64,000 nt of DNA from Unio delphinus (taxonomy: Eukaryota > Mollusca > Bivalvia > Unionida > Unionidae), in the NCBI GenBank assembly GCA_029339505.1, contig JAQISU010000179.1, positions 9,256,501 to 9,320,500 of the forward strand, given 5' to 3'. The translations under genes and the position numbers were made by a program. Each line of letters begins with the position of its first letter. The stretch's first letter is position 1. Positions 1-13,496 of this stretch are shown piece after piece. The notes under the pieces are model-generated. The model did no database searches. It worked only from the letters and a program-made list of their open reading frames with translations, and was not told where the DNA came from.

Positions 1-138
1 TGTCAGGATAATGTGACTGGATGGGACATGTTACATTTCTGCGGCATGATATCCCAGTGTTAGACATCACTATAAACTGTCACACTGCAGACATCGTCGC
101 GATTTAATTGAACATGTTTTAAAGCTACTTTAAAAATA

Positions 139-140
<2 letters not shown>
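1..140 (+). mobile_element. SINE family A, copy A1, 3' part
   Basis: The window opens inside a SINE A copy; the tRNA-like head lies outside. The visible part has the family's 3' half: TGTCAGGATAATGTGACTGG, then CCCAGTGTTAGACATCACTA, then GCAGACATCGTCGCGAT, and a TTAAAGCTACTTTAAAAATA end. It runs directly into a CA repeat, as several other copies do. Confidence 0.85.

Positions 141-193
<53 letters not shown>
141..193. repeat. (AC)n microsatellite at the tail of SINE A1
   Basis: About 26 uninterrupted AC units follow the SINE 3' end without a spacer, so the repeat probably grew from the SINE tail. Confidence 0.95.
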
Positions 194-2023
<1,830 letters not shown>

Positions 2024-2148
2024 TACCGTATATACGCGTTTAAAAGAGTCACACTGCAAACTGTACATACCCAGATCTGCCATTGCATAATGCGCCGGCC
2101 GCTACTGGGTATGTGTAGTTTTTTTTGGAGCAATCAGTAGAACAAACA
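2024..2148. mobile_element. Family C foldback MITE-like element, copy C1
   Basis: It starts with the family terminus TACCGTATATACGCG. It then carries CACTGCAAACTG, CCCAGATCTGCC, GCATAATGCGCC and, near the end, CAATCAGTAGAACAAAC. These blocks recur in the same order in C2, C4 and C7. No coding capacity is present. Confidence 0.6.
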
Positions 2149-2992
2149 TAAACCATGATCTTCAAGCGCATTAAGCTCCGACAGCTCTAGCTCTTTGATG
2201 TTTGCAGCTTCACTCGACGTATAAGCTAGTAATAACCGTAACTTCAACATTGATTTTTTTTCTTCAGAACCTTCTTTTAAATTCTGATTTAAATTCATTT
2301 AAATTATTATGATGACTGACTTCAGGACAACCATGGTCAAATTACACGTCTGCAATCGCTTCAGTTATAAATTTACTTTTCTGATGTCGAAGCCAAACAA
2401 ACCTTGAGAAACGTCCATTAAATTTTCATCGATAAATTTGTCAATCACCCTACCTAGCTGCTTGCTTGTAAATTAATTCGTTTCATTAGCCAATATATGT
2501 CTTATTAAATAACAGCTCTATGTAAAACTCATTTTAAATATTTCAGTCTCATTTCAATGATACCTGGTTAACTTATATAATAAGGGCGAATGATTACTCT
2601 GAACTGTGGAAACTGCAGTAGCATTATTTATATTATCCTGGTGTCCATGAATCCGTAGGGACCAATTCATTTCATTTTATTTAAAATGCAATCATGCATG
2701 AAGTTTAAGGGCGTTCTGGAGACTTTACACACAAATGAGACACAGCCAAATTTCTGAAGGTGTTCATTACCTTTGAAAAGACGAGGTGAACAATGTTCCC
2801 AAATATTGGGAAAATAATTAACAGGAGGCAACGTGTTACAATTGAAAAATGTAATTCTTGATTTAGTTTCAAAAATATTTTTTTCATTTCTGTGTGAAAT
2901 AACTTGAATGAAATGTTATTACATATAAATGACTTGTTTTATTACATAATAATATCGTTAAATGTAACTCACACAGGTTGTCATGAGTGACA
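2149..2992. other. Unassigned noncoding stretch
   Basis: No element was recognised. A 60-codon minus-strand frame at 2705-2887 has no known motif. Confidence 0.5.
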
Positions 2993-3190
2993 TACCGTAT
3001 GTACTCACATGTCGATTCGAACGGCAAATACGATACGAAGTAGCATAATGCACCTGCAAATCATAGTCTATGTTGTTTGTTCTACTGATTACTACAAACA
3101 AACTGCACAGGCCAAATCTGTTGGCGCGATATGCGACCGCAGATCTGGGTCTTTGCAGTTAGGCTTGATATTTTATTGAGTTTATGAGGT
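2993..3190. mobile_element. Family C element, copy C2
   Basis: It begins TACCGTATGTACTCAC. It contains TAGCATAATGCACCTGCA, GTTCTACTGATTACT, a CAAACTGCACAGGCC block and, in mirrored order, GATATGCGACCGCAGATCTGGGTCTTTGCAGTT. The mirrored order fits the foldback structure seen intact in C7. Confidence 0.65.
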
Positions 3191-3392
3191 ATTCCAACTT
3201 AATATTTCCGCATTATCCAGAAAATATATGTGCGTTCTGCTTTTTCTTCTGAGTGGAGCGAATTTGTAAAACTTTCGCTTTTTGCGAATTTGTGCACACA
3301 GGCAATGTATGTATATTAAGTTGAATAGTCGGACATCTTCGAATCTAGCTTGTTCGCAGGTTCATTCACACATGTAAACATAATTTGAATGG

Positions 3393-3541
3393 TGCGATAC
3401 AAAGGTGATAAATAGTCAAAAGAAAAGTGTTCCTAAAACCGACCCTTGGGGAACTCCGACAGTAACAAGTAAAACAATTAAAATATTAAAAACACCGTTA
3501 ACAGAAATGATTTGAGATCTGCTTTGTAAATATGAGTTACA
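3393..3541 (-). pseudogene. Jockey/CR1-like LINE reverse transcriptase fragment
   Basis: Read on the minus strand, about 3540 to 3431 translates without a stop. It gives SYLQSRSQIISVNGVF, then about ten residues, then GVPQGSVLG (3457-3431). The second motif is the conserved block preceding the catalytic YxDD box in Jockey, CR1 and related LINE reverse transcriptases. A TGA follows five codons later, and no YADD box or upstream KAFD box was found. The piece is about 50 codons against a usual 250 for the domain, so it is a dead scrap. The motif order and spacing are seen directly; the clade is inferred from the VPQGS form and is not certain. Confidence 0.7.
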
Positions 3542-3726
3542 AAAAAGATAATGATAGATTTGAACATTCATAAATTTCTATTTTTTTACTAAAATATTGC
3601 TATATTAAACATCTAACTGCAATTTAACAATATTATTCCATTTATATGTTTGCATTATACCAAACATTATGAATGTTTATTACAACAACAACAAAAATAA
3701 AATTTAGATAATTTAGAGTTTCATTT

Positions 3727-3850
3727 TAATGCGCCTGCAGATATGGGTCTATGCAGTTTTGTAAGGAGTAATAAGTAGAACACAATGTGACGACATTTCA
3801 AGGTATATCCTGTTTGCAATTTACTCAAATTAATAACCGAGTATATACGG
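3727..3850. mobile_element. Family C element, copy C3
   Basis: It carries AATGCGCCTGCAGATATGGG, TCTATGCAGTTTTG and GGAGTAATAAGTAGAACA. It ends in GAGTATATACGG, the inverted form of the CCGTATATACTC terminus found in C1 and C5. Confidence 0.65.
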
Positions 3851-4413
3851 CATATATGAATAATTCGCACCATTCATACATATCTACTGTGAAAACTAAA
3901 CTCTTTAATTACGTCGAACTTCATCACTTCCGATATTTTTCAAACCCGATCGCGTTCGTTTAGGCATCATGGGATGCAGACGACATGTACTATTTACTAA
4001 TCTACAAATTTTGAAAACTACGCATCTCCGAACGTGCAGACTTGTCAACGGAAGTGCTCCAATAATCAATGACAATTTTAAAAATTAACACTATTTTGAC
4101 GAAGAAAAGTATTTCTTTAGATTTCCATTTATCAAGTCCTTAAAATAAGCAAAGCAATAAGGCAAATTACGGTAGTTGGAACTATTTCATTGCTCGTAAC
4201 GTACAGAGGCGTCCTCCGAGTAAGTCGGCCTAGAGATAATAATCACTGAATGACTGGATAATAATCGCCAAATGGAAAATGCGCTTATTTAGCGGAGATG
4301 GTGCAGAGTGCAATGATGTTTTAAGAAAGCATGACGTCATACATTTAAGCAAACAATCGCAGTCTTAATCCTTAATCACGTGCACCAATGGGATCTTATA
4401 AGATCCCACTTAG
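3851..4413. other. Unassigned noncoding stretch
   Basis: No ORF or repeat was recognised. The right end holds the first copy of the target-site duplication of SINE A2. Confidence 0.5.
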
Positions 4414-4763
4414 ATATGCATGAGTGTTTGTTTGCTTGATTAGGATTTTTAACGTAGCTTTAACAATTTTTCAGTCATATCGCTACGATGTCTGCAGTGA
4501 GGCAGTTTATAGTGATGTCTATCACTGGGGCATCATGCCGCAGACATGTAGCATGACATCCCGCCCAGTCACATTATCCTGACACCAGGCCGACCAGTCC
4601 TAACACTAACCTCTTAATGCTGAACGTCAAGCGAGGCAGCTGTTAGTACCATTTTTGTAATTCTTTGGTATGACTCGGCCGGGGATCGAACCCCCGACCT
4701 CCCGCTTCCGCGGCGGACGCTCTAACCACTAGGCCACCGGAGCGGTTAAATATGCATGAGTGT
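4414..4763 (-). mobile_element. SINE family A, copy A2, full length with 14-bp TSD
   Basis: The insertion (4428-4749, 322 bp) is flanked by the perfect direct repeat ATATGCATGAGTGT at 4414-4427 and 4750-4763, which fixes both ends. On the minus strand the head (4749-4670) is tRNA-like: A box TGGCCTAGTGG, B box GGTTCGATCCC. It is followed by the family's central domain (GCTGCCTCGCTTGACG, TTAAGAGGTTAGTGTTAGGA). The 3' end is CGTTAAAAATCCTAATCAAG. Transcription would be by RNA polymerase III and mobilisation by a partner LINE; both are inferred from structure. This is the best-defined copy of the family. Confidence 0.95.
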
Positions 4764-4899
4764 AAAAAAGAATTTCGTAAAGATTTGCAGGTGAATACTA
4801 CTGCTATAGTATGTGTACAGCTGGGTGTGTATATGGAATGAAAGAAAATAAAAATTAGAAGTTTTCAGGCGACATGTACAGCCTTGAAATTTCCTTTCA

Positions 4900-5790
4900 A
4901 TGGGTCCATTTTCAGTCGAATGTTGATGGAAACAAACGTATTCTTGGAAGTGATATCCACTGCTTTTTCAAGCACCGAATACAGTTCAGTTGAAATATAA
5001 TAAAGGAAGGTATTGTGGGAAAACGAAAGTAGATGGTTATGATAATCAACAGCAATAACTGGCAAATTCTGCAAAACACTGACAATCGAACTCGGCCAAA
5101 ATCTGATCGAAGTGAAGGTTGGGCTTAAATCAAATAATAGGTAAGATAAATATTGTGCAGAAACGAAAGTGGATAGGGCTGATTGCCAGGAACTAAAAAT
5201 CCTATGGACGATAACGCAGAACAATGCCAATGGAATTCAGTTAAGGCCGCATTAATATCAACAGTATACAGAAATAATATAACAATCTAGGTATGTAGTG
5301 TTCGGCAAAGATGGCGGGTAGGTCGCACAAACAGATGTGATAACTCTACAAAACCATAGCGTAGAACGCTGATAATGGAGCATTGCCAAGGTCACATCAG
5401 TATGATAAACATAACAAATAACAATTAGGGACTTTTTGTGCGGAAACAAAAGTGGTTACTTCTGACCACCATGTACTATATAACTCTGGTAAATCATGAC
5501 GCATAACGCTGGTAGTTGCAATTAGTCAAGGTCAGTCAATATGTGTACTAAATTTGATTCGAATATAAAAATCATTAGGGAGATTAGTGTACGGAAATGA
5601 ACGTGGATTGGTTCGAAAGTCAGGGAGTATAACTCGAGAACATATAACCTATAATGCTAAAGATGGAATCCATCCAAAATTCTCATACATATCGAACAGC
5701 ATATAAAATCTCATAGAAATCCAGCAGTAATTAAGGGAGGTGTTGTGCTGAACCGAAGGTGGGGCAGACAGACAAAAGAACAGGTGAAGA
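4900..5790. repeat. Degenerate ~145-bp tandem array, about 6 units
   Basis: A block resembling TTGTGCGGAAACGAAAGTGG recurs at about 5012, 5152, 5295, 5436, 5586 and 5741, a spacing of 140-155 bp. Between these, ATAACGCTGGTAGTTGCAAT-like and GTCAAGGTCA-like blocks also recur. The units are well diverged. The 121-residue minus-strand frame at 4865-5230 lies over this array and is not considered a gene. Confidence 0.7.
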
Positions 5791-5951
5791 TACCCAATTC
5801 AATGTACGCGTTTAACAGTGGGGAACAAAATGTAAACATCATATTTGATTACTTGGTAATATTGATAATGTTGATATGAACCTATATGCCTTATTAGGTT
5901 TCAACTATTTGCTTTACAAGTTCTAATGAAAGCACGAAATGTGTCGCAAAA

Positions 5952-5953
<2 letters not shown>

Positions 5954-6033
<80 letters not shown>
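5954..6033. repeat. Compound microsatellite (TA)n-(CA)n
   Basis: About 19 TA units switch to about 21 CA units. Confidence 0.97.
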
Positions 6034-6036
<3 letters not shown>

Positions 6037-6330
6037 CCTAAGGACAAAGATAACGCTGTAAAAATTATTCACAATTTGGTTTACCTGGTTAAGAAGATAT
6101 ACTATGAAAGTAGGACATGGACTTCTGTTACATAAATGCCCAAAAAAATTGAGCCATGTAGGGCCACTGAAAATCAGCTCCAGCTGCTATACGTAATCAA
6201 TACCATTCCCGTCAATGAAAATGGAGTAATCTTAAATCAACCGAGAGAACTTTGTGCAAAACTCGATACAAACTATTTGTTTTAGGGTGTACTGGATATT
6301 TCATACAATAAACTCTAAAACTGGGCAGTA

Positions 6331-6575
6331 TTCCCCGAGTGGTCGAGTGGTTAATAACGCTTTCCTTTGCCGATCACTAACATCTCACCTCTGTCCGTCT
6401 GTGTTGGCATCGGGCTCGGCAAACATGGTTATGTGAGAAAGCTTGTCAGTAGCCTCTTGTGGGTTGGTGGCTTTACCCAGTGTTTTATCGGTACCCAGGT
6501 TCTTCGTTATAGTGACCGCCACCTATAGTCTATCGTGTGCTGAGAAAAGACGTTAAATCCATTAAAAAACAACTA
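6331..6575 (+). mobile_element. SINE family B, copy B1
   Basis: The head is TTCCCCGAGTGGTCGAGTGG, with the A box in GTCGAGTGG. The body is ATGTGAGAAAGCTTGTCAGT, GTGGGTTGGTGG, CCTATAGTCTATCGTGTGCT, ending in GACGTTAAATCC and an A-rich tail. It is more diverged than B4 or B9. Confidence 0.85.
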
Positions 6576-7268
6576 AAACGGGGCTGTTGTGACCAACTTT
6601 ACAGACTTGTTTTCTTCTTCATATTATTTAAGATCGCTTTCTTTGATTTTATTGCTATATCCCTTTCATGTGTTGCCATGAAACTCGACTTGAGGGAATA
6701 CCAAGGTCTGAAAACAATGTCACGTACCACAACGGAGTCTCTTACATCTATATAACGTATTGAACACGGCTAAATCCAAATTGATCAGTTTCTGATCACT
6801 AAAAAACGTCTGATATTAATTACCGTTGCTAGATATAGCGCACATAACTATATGTAAATGATTGTAAATTCATATAGCAATTTAAACTTAGCCTGCCTAT
6901 TTTAAATTTGAGGAGGGTTATTTTGCTTAACGGTGTATTGAATACATTGTTATCGTTGTGGTTGAATATGATACCCGAAACTTTACTTGCATACTGTATT
7001 GCATTAATCATCAATAATAAAACATTGTTTATTGTTTAGTAAAATCAGGATGATGAAGCAAAAATTATTCGAAACGCACACGAAGAATTATTGCTTATAA
7101 GCAGTCATATTTTTAAAAGGTAACAGCCTTAATTGTCATACATTAAACTTATATGACTTACATTACAGCCATTTTTAAATGCATTTAAATTGTAAATTAG
7201 TCCCTAAAATACACCAATTATTTTGTATCATTATAAAGATTTTTTTTAAAGAACCCAGTGAGTTGTGA
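6576..7268. other. Unassigned noncoding stretch
   Basis: AT-rich, with no recognisable coding or repeat signal. Confidence 0.5.
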
Positions 7269-7408
7269 TTCTATGCTGTCTCTGAGATCTACATATTCTA
7301 TGCTGTCTCTGAGATCTACATATTCTATGCTGTCTCTGAGATCTACATATTCTATGCTGTCTCTGAGATCTACATATTCTACATATTCTACATATCTACA
7401 TATTCCAG
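7269..7408. repeat. 27-bp minisatellite, 4 units, plus 9-bp subrepeats
   Basis: The unit starts TCTATGCTGTCTCTGAGATC and ends TACATAT (27 bp). Four nearly identical copies are followed by shorter TCTACATAT repeats taken from the unit's end. Near-identity suggests recent expansion. Confidence 0.95.
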
Positions 7409-7590
7409 TAAATACAATGTTTTGAAACTGTAATAGCCGAGTTCATTTCTGCAATGCCTCTTCTGATGGCTCTATATGATCGAACTATTTCATCTGGTGC
7501 AATTTCGTGAAATCAGCAGTTTTCAAACATACTTTTTATGTGCTGCTTGAATACAGAATTATTCGTGCTTTAATGATTCTTTTTTCAAAA

Positions 7591-7617
7591 GTGTGTGTGT
7601 GTGTGTGTGTGTGTGTG
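7591..7617. repeat. (GT)n microsatellite at the tail of SINE A3
   Basis: About 13 GT units lie on the 3' side of the minus-strand SINE A3, the same position as the CA tails of other copies. Confidence 0.95.
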
Positions 7618-7633
7618 CACACGCGCGTATAAG

Positions 7634-7943
7634 TGTGATTTGGAGTTTTAACGCATAATAAACAATTTTTCAGACATATCGCTACGATGTCTGTAGTGTG
7701 ACAGTTTATAGTGATGTCTAGCACTGGAGTATCATGGTGCAGACATGTAGCATCATCTCCCACCCAGTCACATTATCCTCACACCAGGCCGACCATTCCT
7801 AACACTAACTCCTTAATGCTGAGCGCCAGAGAGACAGTTTTTAGCACAATTTTTATAAGTCTTGGCATAACTTGGCCGGGGATCGAACCCGCGACCTCCC
7901 GCATACATGGCAAACGAATTAGCTGCAATACAATCGGAGCGGT
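7634..7943 (-). mobile_element. SINE family A, copy A3
   Basis: The whole element is present. The tail lies at the left (ATTTGGAGTTTTAACG), then GTGATGTCTAGCACTGG, CCCAGTCACATTATCC, TTAATGCTGAGCGCCAG and GGCCGGGGATCGAACCC, ending GGAGCGGT. The A-box region is diverged. Open frames of 83 and 92 residues overlapping it are SINE sequence. Confidence 0.9.
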
Positions 7944-10802
7944 CCCTTTCTGTAAAATGTAACTGTACTTAATAACTGATCTTACATTACGCTGCATCTG
8001 TGACGTGTCATCGCTAACAGAAACGCAAAACAATATGTCGTTGTGTGTTATTTTCAAGATCTATCATGCTACAGTATTCGGTTCTTAATAATTTTTAGAA
8101 GTATCAGTATGATTATCACCGAACCTCTTTCGAGACAAGGATGTCTTGAACATTAGCATAGCCTCAACTTGGAACACCTCGTGGCTTTGCTGCCAAAATC
8201 CACATCAATGAAGTATTACAGCGGAAAAAAGGAACAAAATTGAAGGAAAATGGCTGAGAACTTTGTCATTGCTAGGCCAAATAGAACGATACTAAACACA
8301 TTACGAAACTTGTTTGGTGTTATCTGCAAAAGTTCAGTAAACGAAAGTTGTTTAAAGTGAAACCATTGGGGAAAAAACAAACTTGGACACCTTTCCGCTA
8401 ATAATGGCATCCTAGTCATTAAGTGTCCGTAATTAACTAGATATGCATGCAAATGTAAACAAAAATAATTATGGTGTTGAAGTGTAAATTAGATAATTTG
8501 GTAAACTACACACATGTATATTAATTACTACATTACAATATTATTTCCAAGGTGTTTCTGCAGTAACTGGCCCGAAAGTGCCACCATTGTCTCAACCAAA
8601 GATTACGATGTGAAATTGTAAGGGAATGTAACCAGGAATACTTTTCACCGTTGTCACTGGTCAGCCATTTTTAAGATCTTTCCTTTGCTTGCTTGAGTCA
8701 ATGTTCCGACGAACCCTCTTTGATATAGATTTAAAACTGTGGACTTAATAGGCCGCTTAAAACTCGAGACGCAGTCCCTAAACTGAAGCAAACTGGCGGA
8801 AAGGAATTGTTATGGTGGTTTGTTCCTACTCTCTTTTTCATGCATGAATAAAACTGTTTTCCGGGTTGACTAACAATGGACCTAAAAAGGCATCTTTACT
8901 CAGGGCGACACTCCACACCCCACAATTATGATGCATTGATGGATGGCGATGGGCAAAGGAATTGGGTGAGGTTGCCAACAATAGCTTGCGAGTCTGTGAG
9001 TGCGTGTGAGTATATTCAGACGACTGCTATGGCCTTCATCATCAAAGGCTGGATATTGTCGATTTCGTTAGCCGGCACCCACGTAGCTCAACCGATGCAT
9101 ACGACCCTTAAAATGGCCTTTGCGTGTTTTGTATATTGAAAATAAACTCAAACTCTTAACATATACAAGAAGGTAAGGGGTAGATTGCTTATTCGTTTAA
9201 GCGCAGACTAAACACGAATTGACTATCTCACATTCCTGTATGTGGGATAGCTTTACGGTATAGTCGGGTGCATAGTTACAGAGAAGCGGCCGGTGAGGTA
9301 CTAATTTCCACGCCCACCGTTGAATGTCTGAACATTTTACCCGTTTTATGTTGATTTTCATAACTCGCAAGTTAATTCGTCAGATACATTTGAATACCAC
9401 ACACACACACACATCAGAGAAACTCGTACCGATGCAAAACACATGTCATAATCCATTAGTAATCCCCGCCTTTGTAATGAAATATACTTTTTTAATTGCT
9501 TAACATACAACAAGTTTTTTTTCCAACGCAGTTAAAATAGGGACCTAAAGGGTTGAAGAAAAAAAAAACTGCTGGTTACAACTCAAATCATCTGCAACAT
9601 CCTGAAAATAATGGTTTAGACATTTAATGGTTTAGGCATTTAATGATTCAGGGTTGTTCACAATCCTAGAATAATGGTTGTCAACCAGTAAAGTCGTATA
9701 ATTTTTTTTTTGTTTTTTAACGCTGAATATTCTCGACATTAACGTTATATGACAGAAAAATATCTATATTAGCGAATCTATTTTACTATTAATGATATAA
9801 GCACCAAACATTTTAGTCTGAACCGCACGTGGGTGTGGGTGTCTTAAGATTATCTTAAATCAAAACATATCAATTTTTAGGTTGCTGTAATTTGATTGAA
9901 ACATTTTGCAACGACATCAATTAAACTATTTATATTATGCAATGCTTTCTTTTTGCCCTGTCAATCGAGTATATTTCTCAAACATTTTTTTAAGTTATTG
10001 ACTTCTTACACCGGATACTTATATTCCCATGCCATTTCAAACATTCCATGGAGTTGAGTGAGCAACACTTCAGCAACCTCCGACATGCATTCTTTAAATT
10101 CTGACGACACTATTAAAATTACTAGTGTTTCTGCAATTGAAAAAAATAATCCATATATGGAGATACCATCTCCAACTCATCCCAGAATAACGCTTGTATC
10201 TAGTGTAAGAAAACACTTCCGGAAGTGACTAACGTCATCACATTTTATGTTCGTTGACCATACTGAGGTCTTGACAATAAACCGCATTTTAAGGTAAATT
10301 AATTGTGGCAAATATGTTTATGGGCTAATTACTGTATGCAAAACACTATACTGAAAACGACTTTTTAAATAAAATAAGTTTACACCGACATTAATACTCA
10401 AAAGAACTGTCATAATGCTTACTACATGACAGAGAAAGGTAATTATTTTACTTTACTGTAACCATAACTGGAAATATCTGCCGACGGTGCAATTATTCTA
10501 GAAGAAGACTTTCAAAGCTACAATAAGTATCACCATTCTTCAAACGAAGACGGGATTGTTTTATTATACACTCCGTCTGTCCGTTCGACCATCACCCTAT
10601 CTTTTCTAAATCACTGATATAAAATTCAAATAACATTACGTAATATGCATGCAAAATCGTAATAAAGTGCCTGATGGACATTAATTTTTACTTTCTCACC
10701 TGGGGTTAATGGGATAAATCAAAACATCAAAAGTGCACAAACTTTCAATCACTGTGATATTTTTTATAATAGTTTTGGCATATTTTTAAAAATATTTTTT
10801 CC
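7944..10802. other. Long unassigned noncoding stretch
   Basis: About 2.9 kb without a recognisable gene or element. A short (AC)8 tract lies at 9398-9413. Open frames at 8216-8452 (minus) and 8876-9139 (plus) have no motif I recognise and no splice signal that singles them out. Confidence 0.5.
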
Positions 10803-10914
10803 ATGTATGTATGTATGTATGTATGTATGTATGTATGTATGTATGTATGTATGTATGTATGTATGTATGTATGTATGTATGTATGTATGTATGTATGTAT
10901 GTATGTATGTATGC
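10803..10914. repeat. (ATGT)n microsatellite
   Basis: About 28 tetranucleotide units. It abuts the left end of the long repeat F1. Confidence 0.97.
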
Positions 10915-10915
10915 A

Positions 10916-12360
10916 TGTGAAGTGCCAAATGTTTCGTCAGTGAAATCCATTAATTAATTCTTAGTCTAACCAACAATTAACTGTTATCTGGTGGTAGAGT
11001 TTGCACGAAGAAATGTTTTTCTAACTCAGGTCACACTGTTAGAATGTTTATAGTAAAAACGGACTAGTTGTATGACAGGCTAAAAAGGGGGAAATTCACA
11101 CGTAAAGCTGTCAAAGTGATTTGAAACAAATGGTAGGGTGTTATTATAACCCCAGGTGGCATTTTTGGCATCTTGACAGGCAGTTTCCCAAATGTCTGTA
11201 GGAATAGCATTTATTCCAATTGGTCAAATGTGGCAGGACGGGGGAGGGGGGCGACCCATAAACTTAAAGGGAATATATACTACGAATCAAATGACTTTAG
11301 GCAGTCTTGAAGTCTCTGAGAGTGAGAAACCAGAAGTAAAAATACATAATAAAGACTCCGGGCAGTGCTTTAGGGAAAGACGTCCGTAAAATCGTGGTTC
11401 CAGGGAAAACTGAATTTGGAACGATTGCAAGACGCCAAAAAACACAAGGTATTTAACTCAAAGTCACATTTATCATGATGTAATTTATATGATGTTTCGT
11501 CGTTACAGATGCATGACGTGTTGATTTTGTATGGATAGTTCGGTTATTACAGTGATTTAGTAATGTACTTTGAATTCTGAATTAGAATTATCACCTTATA
11601 TACGTAGGTAGGTTAATGGGTGTTGTAGAAAACCCGCCGTGTACATTCATGATTGGAAAGTGTTACATTAATTTGAATTTATCATATTAGTAAATATTGA
11701 TTGTGGGCTATGATGTATTGCCTCACTTTACGTAATGTTTTACGGGAATATATGTGACTTCCCCAAATTCTGATGTCGATAATCAGCGGTATAGCCGTAT
11801 TGATTGGAAGACTTGTGTAGTATTTGTTAGCCGTATAAAGGTTAACACTGATAGTAAGATCTGATTGTTCGAACCAGAAAGACGGACGGACAATCTCAAC
11901 TCTTAAAACCTAACGAGACACTTAGGGCCTTTTATCCTTTTCTTTTCAAAGGAAAATAGTTTGTTTAGAGAGAGAGAAATAGCAAGGAGATCGAGATCCA
12001 AAAGAGGTAAAAGAATTTAGAAGTCAGGGTTGTGAAAATCCCACGTTTCATCCAGAGGACAAGTTAAAGTCGAGACGCAAGCAGAAAAGAAAAACAAGTC
12101 GTCGAGCAGGTCATGTGAATTTACCAAGTGGTCCAATGTTAATGAACACTCGATTTCGTGATGAAATTTGCTATCGGCTATTAACGGCTAAATTTGTCTA
12201 TTTTATTAGTGTTAGAATTTTAATTAATGTATCAATTATTTTAAAACTTCGGTTTTAGAGTGCTTCTGAACTAAGAGTATTCAGATGGAAAGAAAATTGT
12301 AATTTACGGTGTCTTTCTTCTCTTGATTTTATTTTGATTAAATTCTTTATTTATCTTTAC
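10916..12360 (+). mobile_element. Long LTR-like repeat F, copy F1
   Basis: This block is homologous along its whole length to F2 (28269-29833), in the same orientation. Both begin TGTSAAGTGCCAAAT and end TTTATCTTTAC followed by GGGG. Shared internal blocks include GACGCCAAAAA, GATAGTAAGATCTGATTGTT and AACCCGCCGTGTACATT. A TATA-like AATATATAC lies about 350 bp in. The TG start, length near 1.45 kb, TATA signal and abrupt common 3' edge suggest a retroelement long terminal repeat. No gag or pol frame follows and no target-site duplication was found. The 65-residue frame at 11192-11389 is within it. Confidence 0.6.
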
Positions 12361-13122
12361 GGGGCACCCTGCAACACTCCATCAAAAAGCCCTTTTAAGG
12401 GCTATTTATACTTACAGAGTTTCCTTTTGGCTCAGAAACTCTATTCGACAATCTCGTTCTTCAAAATCAAACTTGATCATTTTTGGCTCTCCACCATCAA
12501 AATTAACAACCCATTTAACCTGACATTGACCAACCTACCCATGTCACTTGACATACCTAGTTTACAAAATTTATAGGGAACACACCAAATGTACACTCTG
12601 TACTAGACAAAAATTAGAATGTTAGGATGATTAGGAAAAAATATAACTTGAAAGACTGACTCAATTGCACAGGTGGCTTACACAATATCTGTATAGGGTG
12701 TCCACTAGCAACAACTGGACTCGATTTGATAAAGCTAGGGCGTGCCAGTTCACAGATCCTTTTCCTCAGTCAGACATCAACACCAGCAAAAGACTAGACG
12801 TGAAAACCATTTTTCACTAGTCATCATTTGGTGCCATTGCACCGCTAGCACTGCAGCTTCCGATAGGTTGATAGGGTTGAGTGCGTGGCTGTTCTATTCC
12901 CACTACCCTAGGTCTCTCATTCATGTTGAAAGCCCATTCTAGGGGCGCGACATGACGACCAAATTAAATAGCATACTTTGTATGCATCAATGCCTGTGGG
13001 GATGTGGCACCATTCCTTCCCCACGGGAAAATCTAAATCACTACCATACTAATTGGTAGTGTAAAATAGTGAACATGTGACCCTTCGTGGCCGGTTTCAC
13101 TTAAAACCTTAAATACTACTAC
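12361..13122. other. Unassigned stretch after F1
   Basis: If F1 is an LTR, element interior would start here. The 80-residue frame at 12334-12576 and the 66-residue frame at 12742-12942 show no retroviral motif. A short hairpin AGCCCTTTTAAGGGCT (7-bp stem) lies near 12390. Confidence 0.4.
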
Positions 13123-13198
13123 TATGTATGTATGTATGTATGTATGTATGTATGTATGTATGTATGTATGTATGTATGTATGTATGTATGTATGTATG

Positions 13199-13229
<31 letters not shown>

Positions 13230-13261
13230 TGTAATGTAATGTATGTATGTATGTATGTATG

Positions 13262-13292
<31 letters not shown>

Positions 13293-13303
13293 TGTAATGT
13301 ATG

Positions 13304-13334
<31 letters not shown>

Positions 13335-13433
13335 TGTAATGTATGTATGTATGTATGTATGCATGCATGCATGCATGCATGCATGCATGTATGTATGTAT
13401 GTATGTATGTATGTATGTATGTATGTATGTATG
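13123..13433. repeat. (TATG)n array with GTAA slips and a (GCAT)n core
   Basis: About 310 bp of TATG units, interrupted three times by TAATG steps and once by seven GCAT units. Open frames of 65-148 residues on both strands are translations of the repeat. Confidence 0.97.
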
Positions 13434-13496
13434 CACATAATGAAGACGATATCTGAAAAGAAATTTGTGATACTGTCAATGGGAAACGATCTGGAT

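Noticed and set aside
4865..5230. 121-codon minus-strand ORF with hydrophobic stretches
   Set aside because: It lies over the ~145-bp tandem array, has no motif, and equivalent frames occur in neighbouring units only by chance.
13033..13479. 148-codon ORF rich in HTYI
   Set aside because: Pure TATG microsatellite translation.
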